Made by a program: the position numbers and the translations under genes
Notes under the pieces: model-generated
The model's input: the letters and a program-made list of their open reading frames with translations, nothing else
Told to the model about the DNA's origin: nothing
Databases searched by the model: none
Origin: JADLAT01 sp964348795
Lineage (GTDB): Bacteria; Pseudomonadota; Alphaproteobacteria; Micavibrionales; Micavibrionaceae
Assembly: GCA_964348795.1 (NCBI GenBank)
Contig: CAYGDY010000003.1
Location: 62,001 to 126,000, forward strand
Length of the DNA stretch: 64,000 nt
Direction of reading: 5' to 3'
In this document: positions 51,784 to 59,863 of the stretch, in pieces
Layout: each line of letters opens with the position of its first letter
Position numbering within the stretch: the first letter of the stretch is position 1

Positions 51784-52602
51784 ATGCAAGAAATATTCGA
51801 TACACTGGGGTTTAAGGAGGAAGAGGTTAAGGTTTATCTGGCATTGCTGAAAAATGGCTCTGCCAGTGCCAGCGATATTGCAAAAAAGGTCGCGCGTCCC
51901 CGCCCAACAGTTTACACGTATCTTGAAAGTCTGATCCAAGGGGGGTTAGTTAGCAAATCTCTGCGTAATGGCGTAAAGATCTTTGTCCCAGAACCCACAG
52001 AACGACTCCGATTTTTATACGACCGTAAAATAGAAGACCTCAAGCATAAGAAAAAACGACTTGAAACAGTCATCCCCGAGCTCGAAAAACACATCGGACT
52101 GAATTTAGCGCGTCCTCGTCTTCAATTTTTCGAAGGTCGCCATGAGGTTGAAAATGCGCATATGGATATGCTCTCCTATTCCAATATGGAGGTTCGCGTT
52201 TTTTGGTCGCATCAAGCGGCTCTCAACGCCATATCCGAGGAATTTTTTTGGTATTACAACAAAGAACGTATCAAAAAAAACTTATTCGTGAAAGGAATCT
52301 GGTCGCCCACACAAATCATCAATACAAAACGTTATCCCTTCATGAGCGTAGGCAAAGAAATGAAACGGGAAGTGCGTATTGCACCAGAAACGCTGTCTTT
52401 TTCTATGAGTTGCCGGATCTATGCCAATAAAGTGCTCTATTTTTCTTCAAACATCGAACAGTTTTGTTTTATCCTCGAAAGTGCAGAGTTTTCTGAAACT
52501 ATAGCAAGTCAACATGAAACAATTTGGGACATTTCAACGCCTCATGAAGCCACAAAAATCTCTGAGTCCAAGCCGTTTTTGGATGATCTTGATAAAAAGT
52601 AA
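51784..52602 (+). CDS. TrmB-family transcriptional regulator
   Basis: The product is 272 residues. An N-terminal winged helix (about 1-75) contains KVYLALLKNGSASASDIAKK and RPTVYTYLESLIQGGLV. A coiled coil (about 85-110) and a C-terminal effector domain (about 120-255) follow. TrmB proteins are mostly archaeal sugar-responsive regulators and less common in proteobacteria. The ligand is not predictable. It stands alone between the AT-rich unknown gene and nrdB. Confidence 0.8.
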   Translation: MQEIFDTLGFKEEEVKVYLALLKNGSASASDIAKKVARPRPTVYTYLESLIQGGLVSKSLRNGVKIFVPEPTERLRFLYDRKIEDLKHKKKRLETVIPELEKHIGLNLARPRLQFFEGRHEVENAHMDMLSYSNMEVRVFWSHQAALNAISEEFFWYYNKERIKKNLFVKGIWSPTQIINTKRYPFMSVGKEMKREVRIAPETLSFSMSCRIYANKVLYFSSNIEQFCFILESAEFSETIASQHETIWDISTPHEATKISESKPFLDDLDKK

Positions 52603-52733
52603 GGGGCTGGTAAATAGAGATTTATTGGCCTGTTTTTTTTGTGTATGACTTTGCATCCAAGAGAGAATCATTCTAAACAAGTCCTGTGAAATAGCCTATT
52701 ATTGTGTTCCATAATTCAAGGAGTCTTCTGCGC

Positions 52734-53774
52734 ATGTCTTACAAACCCGCCATCAGTGATCTGGAAAAAACAAATTCGCCTTTGCTCAAAGAACGTCATG
52801 TCTACAAACCGTTTCTGTACCCATGGTGCTATGAAGCGTGGTTAACCCAGCAACGCATTCACTGGCTCCCTGAGGAAGTGCCGATGGCCGAGGATATCCG
52901 CGACTGGAAAAAATCCCTGACGCCGGCGGAGAAAAACCTCCTGACCCAGATTTTTCGCTTTTTTACGCAAGCCGATGTCGAAGTCAATAACTGCTACATG
53001 AAGCACTACGCGCAAGTGTTCGGGCCGGTTGAGGTACAGATGATGCTCTCGGCCTTTTCCAACATTGAAACGGTGCATATCGCGGCCTATTCCCACTTGC
53101 TCGATACACTTGGCATGCCGGAGATCGAATATCAGGCCTTCATGAAATACAAGGAAATGAAGGACAAATACGATTACATGCAAACGGCTAACATGTCGTC
53201 CCGCAGAGATATCGCCAAAACGATTGCGCTGTTTTCCGGCTTTACGGAAGGGCTTCAGCTTTTCGCCTCTTTTGCGATTTTGATGAATTTCCCGCGCTTT
53301 AATAAAATGAAAGGCATGGGCCAGATTATTACATGGTCGGTGCGCGATGAAACGCTTCATTGCCTATCGATGATCAAGCTCTTTAACGCTTTTATTCAGG
53401 AAAATCAGGATATCTGGACGCCGGATCTTAAAGAAGAAATCACGGAATCATGCAAGCAGATTATCGGCTATGAGGATGCTTTTATTGATCTGGCCTTTGA
53501 AATGGGCGGGATCGAAGGGCTTACCCCTGCGGAGGTCAAACAATATATTCGCTATATCGGGGATCGTAGATTACAACAGCTTAACCTAGAGTCTGTGTTT
53601 GGTACGGATAAAAACCCCCTGCCGTGGATGGATGAAATGCTCAACGGGGCTGAGCACACGAACTTCTTTGAAAACCGCGCCACGGAATATTCTAAAGCCT
53701 CAACCCAAGGCTCTTGGGAGGCCGTGTTTGAAGAAGGCGCGTTTGGCGGCAATTACGGCAAGAAAAGAGCGTAA
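52734..53774 (+). CDS. nrdB: Ribonucleotide reductase small subunit (class Ia)
   Basis: The radical-carrying di-iron subunit of about 346 residues makes dNTP synthesis possible. Iron ligands D81, E112 and H115 and the radical tyrosine Y119 (ETVHIAAYSH) are placed as in E. coli R2. ETLHCLSM and YEDAFIDLAFE supply later ligands. AAGGAG at 52718-52723 supports ATG 52734. The large subunit nrdA is not adjacent. Confidence 0.93.
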   Translation: MSYKPAISDLEKTNSPLLKERHVYKPFLYPWCYEAWLTQQRIHWLPEEVPMAEDIRDWKKSLTPAEKNLLTQIFRFFTQADVEVNNCYMKHYAQVFGPVEVQMMLSAFSNIETVHIAAYSHLLDTLGMPEIEYQAFMKYKEMKDKYDYMQTANMSSRRDIAKTIALFSGFTEGLQLFASFAILMNFPRFNKMKGMGQIITWSVRDETLHCLSMIKLFNAFIQENQDIWTPDLKEEITESCKQIIGYEDAFIDLAFEMGGIEGLTPAEVKQYIRYIGDRRLQQLNLESVFGTDKNPLPWMDEMLNGAEHTNFFENRATEYSKASTQGSWEAVFEEGAFGGNYGKKRA

Positions 53775-53785
53775 AAAAATGCCCG

Positions 53786-54136
53786 TCAGCCCTTTGGGAG
53801 GCGGGAGGCTTTTTCATCGTGGCCGGATACGCCCATCCGCGATTCCAGTATCGCCAGTACATCTTTAGGCGCTATATCATGGTGGGCCAGCAGGACCAGC
53901 CAGTGAAAGAGCAAATCGGCACTTTCCTGCCGAAACGCTTCGCGGGTCTTGCTGTTTTCAGGCTCTTGATCCAGCTTCAGTGCTTCATCAATTAACTCTT
54001 GGGCTTCTTCCAGAATTTTTTCTGCAATATGCAGTGTGCCCTTACTATACAGGCTTGCAACATAGGATTTTGTGCCATCCGCAGATTTTCGCGCCAGCAA
54101 AACCTCATGGAGCTTTTGTAAAACATCACCTTGCAT
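53786..54136 (-). CDS. hisE: Phosphoribosyl-ATP pyrophosphatase HisE
   Basis: This is the second step of histidine synthesis, hydrolysis of phosphoribosyl-ATP. The 116-residue all-helical MazG-like protein has the metal-binding glutamates in EKILEEAQELIDEA and ESADLLFHWLVLLAHH. It follows hisF by 2 nt. Confidence 0.93.
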   Translation of the reverse strand: MQGDVLQKLHEVLLARKSADGTKSYVASLYSKGTLHIAEKILEEAQELIDEALKLDQEPENSKTREAFRQESADLLFHWLVLLAHHDIAPKDVLAILESRMGVSGHDEKASRLPKG

Positions 54137-54138
54137 GG

Positions 54139-54906
54139 TTATATCCTGACCGGAATGCCGGCATCTTGCATGGCACGTTTGGCTTGAGCGATGGTATAGG
54201 TTCCAAAATGAAAGATCGAGGCCGCCAGAACCGCCGAGGCATGGCCTTGCGTAACCCCTTCGACCAGATGTTGTAATGTGCCGACCCCGCCCGAAGCAAT
54301 CACGGGGACAGGCACGGCATCGGCCACTGCGCGGGTCAGAGGCAAATTAAAACCCTGCTTTGTGCCGTCCCGATCCATAGAGGTCAACAAAATTTCTCCC
54401 GCGCCATATTCCGCCATTTTGACGGCCCATGCCACGGCGTCAATCCCTGTGCCTTTACGCCCACCATGGGTGAAGATTTCCCAGCCTTCCGAACCATCTT
54501 CCTTGGCTTTGGCATCAAGCGCCACCACAATACACTGACTGCCACATTTTTCAGACGCCTCGCGCATAAATTCTGGCCGAAACACGGCGGCCGAATTAAT
54601 GGAAACCTTATCCGCACCGGCCTCCAGCAACGCGCGAATATCCTTCATTTCCCGCACACCCCCACCCACAGTCATAGGCATAAAGACCGTATCGGCCACA
54701 TGGCGCACCATATCCAGCGTGGTCCCGCGATCATCCGATGTGGCGGTAATATCCAAAAAACAAATCTCGTCTGCGCCCTGCGCTTCATAGGCTTTGGCCT
54801 GTTCCACAGGATCACCCGCATCGATCAAATCCAGAAAATTTACGCCCTTGACCACGCGGCCATTATTCACATCCAGACACGGAATGATACGGGTTTTGAG
54901 CGTCAT
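54139..54906 (-). CDS. hisF: Imidazole glycerol phosphate synthase cyclase subunit HisF
   Basis: This TIM-barrel subunit makes IGP and AICAR from PRFAR with ammonia from HisH. RIIPCLDVNNGRVVKG carries the first catalytic aspartate, and LLTSMDRDGTKQGFN the second. It has 255 residues. It directly abuts hisA. The partner hisH is not in the window. Confidence 0.96.
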   Translation of the reverse strand: MTLKTRIIPCLDVNNGRVVKGVNFLDLIDAGDPVEQAKAYEAQGADEICFLDITATSDDRGTTLDMVRHVADTVFMPMTVGGGVREMKDIRALLEAGADKVSINSAAVFRPEFMREASEKCGSQCIVVALDAKAKEDGSEGWEIFTHGGRKGTGIDAVAWAVKMAEYGAGEILLTSMDRDGTKQGFNLPLTRAVADAVPVPVIASGGVGTLQHLVEGVTQGHASAVLAASIFHFGTYTIAQAKRAMQDAGIPVRI

Positions 54907-55641
54907 TTACGCGCCCTCATTGGCCAGCGCCAACGCTTCAAGCGGGTCGATGCTTTTATCGTAGAAGGCTCTGCCCACAATCACACCGTTCAGACCATGG
55001 GTTTTGACGGCATCCCTGACCATCCTCAAATCCTTCAATGTTCCAACCCCTCCCGACGCAATCACGGGGATAGAGCACACGTCTGCGAGCGCCTTTGTGG
55101 CCTCTATATTCACGCCCCTGCCTGTGCCATCCCGATCAATATCGGTATAGATGATCGCAGACACACCGGCATCCTCGAAATACCGCGCCAAATCGAGCGC
55201 CTGCATGTTCGAGGAATCCACCCAGCCCTCGACCATCACGACCCCGTCCAGCGCGTCAATGCCTACAGCAATCTGGCCCGGAAAATCGCGGCAGGCCTGT
55301 TTGACCAATTCCGGATCACGCACCGCGACCGTACCCAGAATGACACGACTGATGCCTTCTTCGACCCAGTGCCTGATCTGGGCATGCGTGCGTATGCCTC
55401 CACCCAGTTGTACAGGGACATCCACCGCCTTCAATATGTTTCTCACAGCACGATGATTTTCCGGCAGACCATGAACCGCCCCATCAAGATCCACCACATG
55501 AATCCATGAAAAACCGGAACGTACCCACGTTTGCGCCTGCGCGGACGGGTCATCGTTATAGACGGTATCCTGCGCCATATCGCCCTTGTACAAGCGCACG
55601 CACTGCCCGTTTTTCAAATCGATCGCAGGGTAAAGTATCAT
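54907..55641 (-). CDS. hisA: Phosphoribosylformimino-AICAR ribotide isomerase HisA
   Basis: This half-barrel duplication enzyme of 244 residues isomerises ProFAR to PRFAR. ILYPAIDLKNGQCVRL holds the catalytic aspartate, and YTDIDRDGTGRGVN the second. It is the first gene of the visible hisA-F-E unit. Confidence 0.96.
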   Translation of the reverse strand: MILYPAIDLKNGQCVRLYKGDMAQDTVYNDDPSAQAQTWVRSGFSWIHVVDLDGAVHGLPENHRAVRNILKAVDVPVQLGGGIRTHAQIRHWVEEGISRVILGTVAVRDPELVKQACRDFPGQIAVGIDALDGVVMVEGWVDSSNMQALDLARYFEDAGVSAIIYTDIDRDGTGRGVNIEATKALADVCSIPVIASGGVGTLKDLRMVRDAVKTHGLNGVIVGRAFYDKSIDPLEALALANEGA

Positions 55642-55713
55642 AGCAGGCAGATATAAAGAAGCTGGTATATAAACGCAAGACCGTGATCCATTTTTTTCAT
55701 ATGTTCCATTATT

Positions 55714-55764
55714 TTGTGCACTGCACGTCTACTTTTTGTATTCCGTGCACAAACAAGGTACACT
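55714..55764 (+). promoter_or_regulatory. Candidate promoter with inverted-repeat operator
   Basis: TTGTGCAC (55714-55721) and GTGCACAA (55745-55752) form a perfect 8-bp inverted repeat 23 nt apart. A weak promoter, TTGTAT (55736-55741), 17 nt, TACACT (55759-55764), overlaps the right arm. A dimeric regulator bound here would control the small gene at 55.8 kb or the divergent hisA. Confidence 0.4.
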
Positions 55765-55813
55765 CTTCCGAACTAAGCGTTTTAATCTGAATGGACGATA
55801 GACGGAGGCAGTG

Positions 55814-55999
55814 ATGAGTGCGTGTACGACAGCATCCGGCGGGGTTTTTTTTATACCTCAAACGGTTTCCCGCAAAAAACAGTCTGTCTCTTACGCAGAT
55901 TTTATTGCGGAAGAAAACCTCTCGCAAGAGTGTTTTGTCTTTGGAAAGCGCAAACCTCTCCTCTTGCCCGAGGAAGAGCTGGAAAGTAAAACCGCCTGA
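55814..55999 (+). CDS. Small hypothetical protein
   Basis: This is a 61-residue protein I do not recognise. It is soluble, with a cysteine near each end and an acidic C-terminus (PEEELESKTA). GGAGG at 55804-55808 stands 5 nt before ATG 55814, and a candidate promoter/operator lies upstream. Reality is supported by the ribosome site rather than by family. It precedes ppa. Confidence 0.5.
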   Translation: MSACTTASGGVFFIPQTVSRKKQSVSYADFIAEENLSQECFVFGKRKPLLLPEEELESKTA

Positions 56000-56078
56000 T
56001 TTTTTCAAGAGCCTTGATCTTTTTGATAAGCCCCATTAAGAAGAGGCTATTCTTTTTACAAGCAGAAACGAGGCAAAC

Positions 56079-56615
56079 ATGGATCTTACAAAAATCACAA
56101 CCGGAAAAGCTGTTCCTGACGAAGTCAATGTCCTGATCGAAAATCCGATGGGCGGCGCGCCTGTGAAATACGAACTCGACAAGGAAAGCGGTATCATGTT
56201 TGTCGATCGTTTTTTGCATACCGCTATGTTTTACCCGGGCAATTACGGTTTTATTCCACACACACTGTCCGGTGATGGAGATCCGGTCGATGTGCTGGTC
56301 GTGGGACGCTTGCCGGTCATGCCAGGCTGTGTCATGCGGGTGCGGCCTGTCGGGGTCATGCTCATGGAGGACGAGGCGGGAGTGGATGAAAAAATCATCG
56401 GTGTGCCTGTCACAAAACTGCATCCCTATCATGCCCATATTGAAAACTATACCGATCTGCCCGAGATCGAACGCGAAGTCATCGAGCATTTCTTCGAGCA
56501 TTACAAGGATCTGGAAAAAGGGAAGTGGGTTAAAACCCAGCGCTGGGGCGATGCCAAGGAAGCCAAGGCCTTGATTTTAGAAGGCGTGGCACGAGCCAAG
56601 ACAGAAAAGAAATAG
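56079..56615 (+). CDS. ppa: Inorganic pyrophosphatase
   Basis: This family-I soluble pyrophosphatase of 178 residues drives biosynthetic reactions by hydrolysing PPi. The active-site segments YELDKESG, FYPGNYGFIP, and DGDPVDVLV with its metal-binding aspartates are present. GAGG lies ahead of the ATG. Confidence 0.96.
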   Translation: MDLTKITTGKAVPDEVNVLIENPMGGAPVKYELDKESGIMFVDRFLHTAMFYPGNYGFIPHTLSGDGDPVDVLVVGRLPVMPGCVMRVRPVGVMLMEDEAGVDEKIIGVPVTKLHPYHAHIENYTDLPEIEREVIEHFFEHYKDLEKGKWVKTQRWGDAKEAKALILEGVARAKTEKK

Positions 56616-56625
56616 ACCTCTCTTT

Positions 56626-57411
56626 CTATGCTTGATGCCAGAACGGTTTATCAATGAGCGGTGTGGAAGCACTGGCGTCTTCCTGCGGTGTAATCAGTCC
56701 TGCACGATAGGCGTTGCGTCCCGCCGCAATCGCCTGCGCAAAAGCCCCCGCCATCCGCACAGGATCCAGCGCCTTGGCCACCGCCGTGTTCAACAACACC
56801 GCATCATATCCCATTTCCATGGCCTGGGCGGCCTGTGATGGCGCCCCCAGTCCCGCATCAACAACCAAAAAACGATCCGCAAAACGATCTCGCAATATCT
56901 TGAGGCCATAGGGGTTGTTCAAGCCTCGTCCTGTGCCAATGGGCGCGCCCCACGGCATCAGAACACAGCACCCCACCGCAACCAGCCGGTGGGCCAGAAC
57001 CAGATCCTCTGTCATGTAAGGGAAGACATCAAATCCCCTTTTCACGAGCTGTTCTGCCGCATCCAGCAAACCAAACGGATTGGGCTGGAGCGTATAATCA
57101 TCTCCAATGACTTCGAGTTTTATCCAAGGGGTCTGAAAGACTTCCCGCGCCATTTCCGCCGTTGTAACAGCCTCTTGCGCGGTGTGGCATCCCGCCGTAT
57201 TGGGCAGAACAGGAATCTGAAAATTTTTGAGAATGTCCCAGAATTTTTGCCCCGTGCCCGCCGTACTTTCCCGTCGGAGCGAAACAGTAATTGCCCCAGG
57301 GCGGGCTGTTTCAATGGCTTTGTGTAAAATATCAGGCGAAGGATAGCCCGCCGTTCCCAAAAACAAACGGGATTGCAGTGTGCGACCCTGAATTTCAAAA
57401 ACATCTGTCAT
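56626..57411 (-). CDS. thiG: Thiazole synthase ThiG
   Basis: This TIM-barrel enzyme builds the thiamine thiazole from deoxyxylulose 5-phosphate, dehydroglycine and ThiS thiocarboxylate. SRLFLGTAGYPS, KLEVIGDD and GLGAPSQAAQAMEMGYDAVLL match the family. The 261-residue length is typical. It follows thiS by 16 nt. Confidence 0.95.
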   Translation of the reverse strand: MTDVFEIQGRTLQSRLFLGTAGYPSPDILHKAIETARPGAITVSLRRESTAGTGQKFWDILKNFQIPVLPNTAGCHTAQEAVTTAEMAREVFQTPWIKLEVIGDDYTLQPNPFGLLDAAEQLVKRGFDVFPYMTEDLVLAHRLVAVGCCVLMPWGAPIGTGRGLNNPYGLKILRDRFADRFLVVDAGLGAPSQAAQAMEMGYDAVLLNTAVAKALDPVRMAGAFAQAIAAGRNAYRAGLITPQEDASASTPLIDKPFWHQA

Positions 57412-57427
57412 CTTTACAGGTCTTTCC

Positions 57428-57628
57428 TTATCCGCCCTGCATGGGGGCTACGATTTCTATACTGTCCCCATCCTGCAAGAGGGTTTCTCCATATTGTGCT
57501 TTGGGCACAAAATCCCCGTTACGGGCGATGGCCACCAGCATGTCTGCATGTCCCGTCTGCGCCAAAAGCGCCAAAACACTCAAAGGAGCCTCAAACCGTT
57601 GTCCCCGACCATTCACACGTATGTTCAT
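57428..57628 (-). CDS. thiS: Sulfur carrier protein ThiS
   Basis: This is a 66-residue ubiquitin-like protein ending in the required Gly-Gly (APMQGG), which is adenylated and thiocarboxylated. Its start overlaps the thiO stop by 4 nt. ThiF is not in the window. Confidence 0.92.
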   Translation of the reverse strand: MNIRVNGRGQRFEAPLSVLALLAQTGHADMLVAIARNGDFVPKAQYGETLLQDGDSIEIVAPMQGG

Positions 57629-58662
57629 GCCGTTTGCCCTGCAAATAAGGAATGATATGTATGATGCCGCCCTGCCACCATATCAGCAACACAGCCCGCC
57701 ATCACAGGGGAAAATAAAAATCCATGACGGAAAAGTCCGTTACAGGAAATGACCGTCCCTTTTCGGGTGATGCGGGGCAGATTATCAGGATAAGCCGGAC
57801 GGACACCGGCCTGTAGCGCGAGAATTTCAGCCTCTGCGAAACTGGGATGCAAGGCATAAAGCGCGCTCAATAACTCCATGGCCGAGCGCACAGACACATG
57901 CGCGCCTTGCGTTTCAATTTGTGTTGCGCCAATCAGAAAAACATGATCCTGACGCGGTACAACAAACAACGGATAACGGGGATGCATGATCCGCATCGGA
58001 CGGGGGCAGGACAGCGCAAAAAACGGATTTCTGACAAGAGCCACCTCCCCCTTGACCCCGCGCAAGGCTGTTTCTCCCGTAGCGCCTATCCCCCGACAAT
58101 CCATCACATGATCAAACTGTCCTGTGAGCGCAGAAGGCTCTGCTGTCTCTGATATAAAACGGGCACCAGATTCCTTCAACCACCCCAGCATCAGGGGCAA
58201 AACCTTGGCGGGGTGCAAGTGCGCTTCCTGCGCAATAAAGAGCCCTTCTGCAAAACGATCCGCTAAAACCGGTTCCAGCGCTTTCATGGAGTGCCTCTGA
58301 TTGAGGTCCGGCGGCAAATGCCGCGCAAAACGCTCCAGAATATAACGATCCTCAGGATGGGCCAGAATCAAACTGCCGTTTTGGTGAAAATCGGCCTCAT
58401 GTTCAGAGCCTTTCAGGATTTCTGCCCAAAGCCGTATTCCCTCCAGCCCCACATCGGCCCACACCAGATCCATATGATCGATCTCGGTATAGGGCACCAG
58501 CATCCCGCCTGCAATAAAGCTGGCATTCTCCGCCGGAAAGCCCTTGGGATCATAGAGCGTAATAGCATGCCCTTGTTTTTGAAGCGTGTGCGCCACGCAC
58601 AACCCCATGGCCCCCGCACCTAAAACGGCAATATTTTTTGAAGAATCAAATTGCGTGCTCAT
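57625..58662 (-). CDS. thiO: Glycine oxidase ThiO
   Basis: This FAD enzyme oxidises glycine to the imine used by ThiG, the aerobic route. The 345-residue protein has the dinucleotide motif VLGAGAMGLCVAHTL at the N-terminus and a late GLFRHGFLFSPVMAG segment. It leads thiO-S-G. No TPP riboswitch was seen in the 68 nt upstream. Confidence 0.92.
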   Translation of the reverse strand: MSTQFDSSKNIAVLGAGAMGLCVAHTLQKQGHAITLYDPKGFPAENASFIAGGMLVPYTEIDHMDLVWADVGLEGIRLWAEILKGSEHEADFHQNGSLILAHPEDRYILERFARHLPPDLNQRHSMKALEPVLADRFAEGLFIAQEAHLHPAKVLPLMLGWLKESGARFISETAEPSALTGQFDHVMDCRGIGATGETALRGVKGEVALVRNPFFALSCPRPMRIMHPRYPLFVVPRQDHVFLIGATQIETQGAHVSVRSAMELLSALYALHPSFAEAEILALQAGVRPAYPDNLPRITRKGTVISCNGLFRHGFLFSPVMAGCVADMVAGRHHTYHSLFAGQTA

Positions 58663-58729
58663 ATGGCCCGTAAATTACGAGGCTCTCACAGTGGAGTCAA
58701 TCAAGATACATCAAAAGTCAGGATCTACC

Positions 58730-59557
58730 CTAATATGCGCCGCTTCTGTTCAACAAAGCCGGAATTGTTTTGAAGAGGATCACGATATCCAGCCACAAGG
58801 ACCAGTTCTTGACATACCAGCTCTCCAGCAAGACACGGCGCGCAAAGGTGACATTGTTCCGGCCATTGACCTGCCAATAACCGGTAATGCCAGGTGTAAC
58901 GCTGTAATAGTCGGTAATATTTTTTCCGTAAGGAGAAACTTCATTGGCCAGAATAGGGCGCGGGCCGACGAGACTCATATCCCCTCTCAGCACATTCCAC
59001 AACTGTGGCAGTTCATCCAGACTGGCTTTTCTGATAAATTGCGCGACCCTTCCAGTGACACGAGGATCATGCTGTAATTTGCGGTACTGTTCCCAATGGG
59101 CTTTTTCTTCCGGACGGCTCTTGAGATATGTCTCCAAAACATGGTCTGCATTGGGCGACATGGTCTGAAATTTCCAGCATTTGAATTCCTGCCCGTTACG
59201 GCCCAGACGCTTACCACCATAAAAAAGTGTCCTGTCCCGTGCTTCGAGTTTAAGCAACAGCATCAGGACCAGAAAAACAGGGGAAAAGAGCAAGAGCGCC
59301 ACACCCGCCCCGACAATATCCATAGCGCGTTTAGCTGTCTTTTGAAGGGCTTTGCGCGAAGGATTTTCTGTCTGGCCTTCCAAGGGCTGTGTAATTCTGA
59401 TCGGGGCTGGCAAAGCGCCGCCATTGAGTCTTGCAAAAAAATCACTGGCCGTCTGATTAAGAATGTTTTTTCCGAGCAAAGGGGTTTTTTGCGCTTGCGA
59501 AGCCTCCTGTTCATCAGTTTGAGCAGGACGACCCCATATATTTTTTGTATTCAACAT
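58730..59557 (-). CDS. Polyprenyl-phosphate sugar-1-phosphate transferase
   Basis: The product is 275 residues: a disordered N-terminal part (about 1-75), one hydrophobic hairpin (AGVALLLFSPVFLVLMLLL), then the bacterial sugar transferase domain. Motifs KFQTM, RKASLDELPQLWNVLRG, DMSLVGPRP and TPGITGYWQVNGR are present. It starts exopolysaccharide or glycan assembly on undecaprenyl phosphate; the sugar is unknown. It lacks the multi-TM N-terminus of WbaP/WcaJ. Confidence 0.88.
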   Translation of the reverse strand: MLNTKNIWGRPAQTDEQEASQAQKTPLLGKNILNQTASDFFARLNGGALPAPIRITQPLEGQTENPSRKALQKTAKRAMDIVGAGVALLLFSPVFLVLMLLLKLEARDRTLFYGGKRLGRNGQEFKCWKFQTMSPNADHVLETYLKSRPEEKAHWEQYRKLQHDPRVTGRVAQFIRKASLDELPQLWNVLRGDMSLVGPRPILANEVSPYGKNITDYYSVTPGITGYWQVNGRNNVTFARRVLLESWYVKNWSLWLDIVILFKTIPALLNRSGAY

Positions 59558-59701
59558 CGCAGAACCTCAGAAAATTTTATCAAGCAGTATGAGCACATTA
59601 CCGCAACGCAATAAACTATTATGATAATTCGGAACAGTATTAATCGATATCCATAGATTTGTCAAATTTTATTTGAAGAACGAGAGAAAAAATATCTTGA
59701 A

Positions 59702-59845
59702 AAAGAACAGCTCAAGGTGGAAAGCCGGACGTGACCCAAAAAACCATTTGTGGATGCTTCCTTTCGGACCTGACCGGATTCTGGACGATCCTTTGCCCAC
59801 GCCGACTTTCCAAGCGAGGATATACCTTGCTCAAGCCGCTGAATC
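59702..59845 (-). ncRNA. ffs: Signal recognition particle RNA (4.5S type)
   Basis: Read on the minus strand, the conserved SRP core GGTCAGGTCCGAAAGGAAGC (about 59755-59776) is present with a GAAA tetraloop where E. coli has GGAA. A lower stem pairs GGAAAGTCGG with CCGGCTTTCC. An outer helix pairs CAAGGT with ACCTTG and CAGC with GCTG (59838-59841 with 59708-59711). A T-rich run follows the 3' end. This explains the protein-free gap between leuA and the sugar transferase. Ends are approximate. Confidence 0.88.
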
Positions 59846-59863
59846 AAGCCTTTTATATCCGCT

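Noticed and set aside
54466..55509. 347-codon plus-strand open frame over hisF and hisA
   Set aside because: It spans two well-recognised genes on the other strand and shows no family features.
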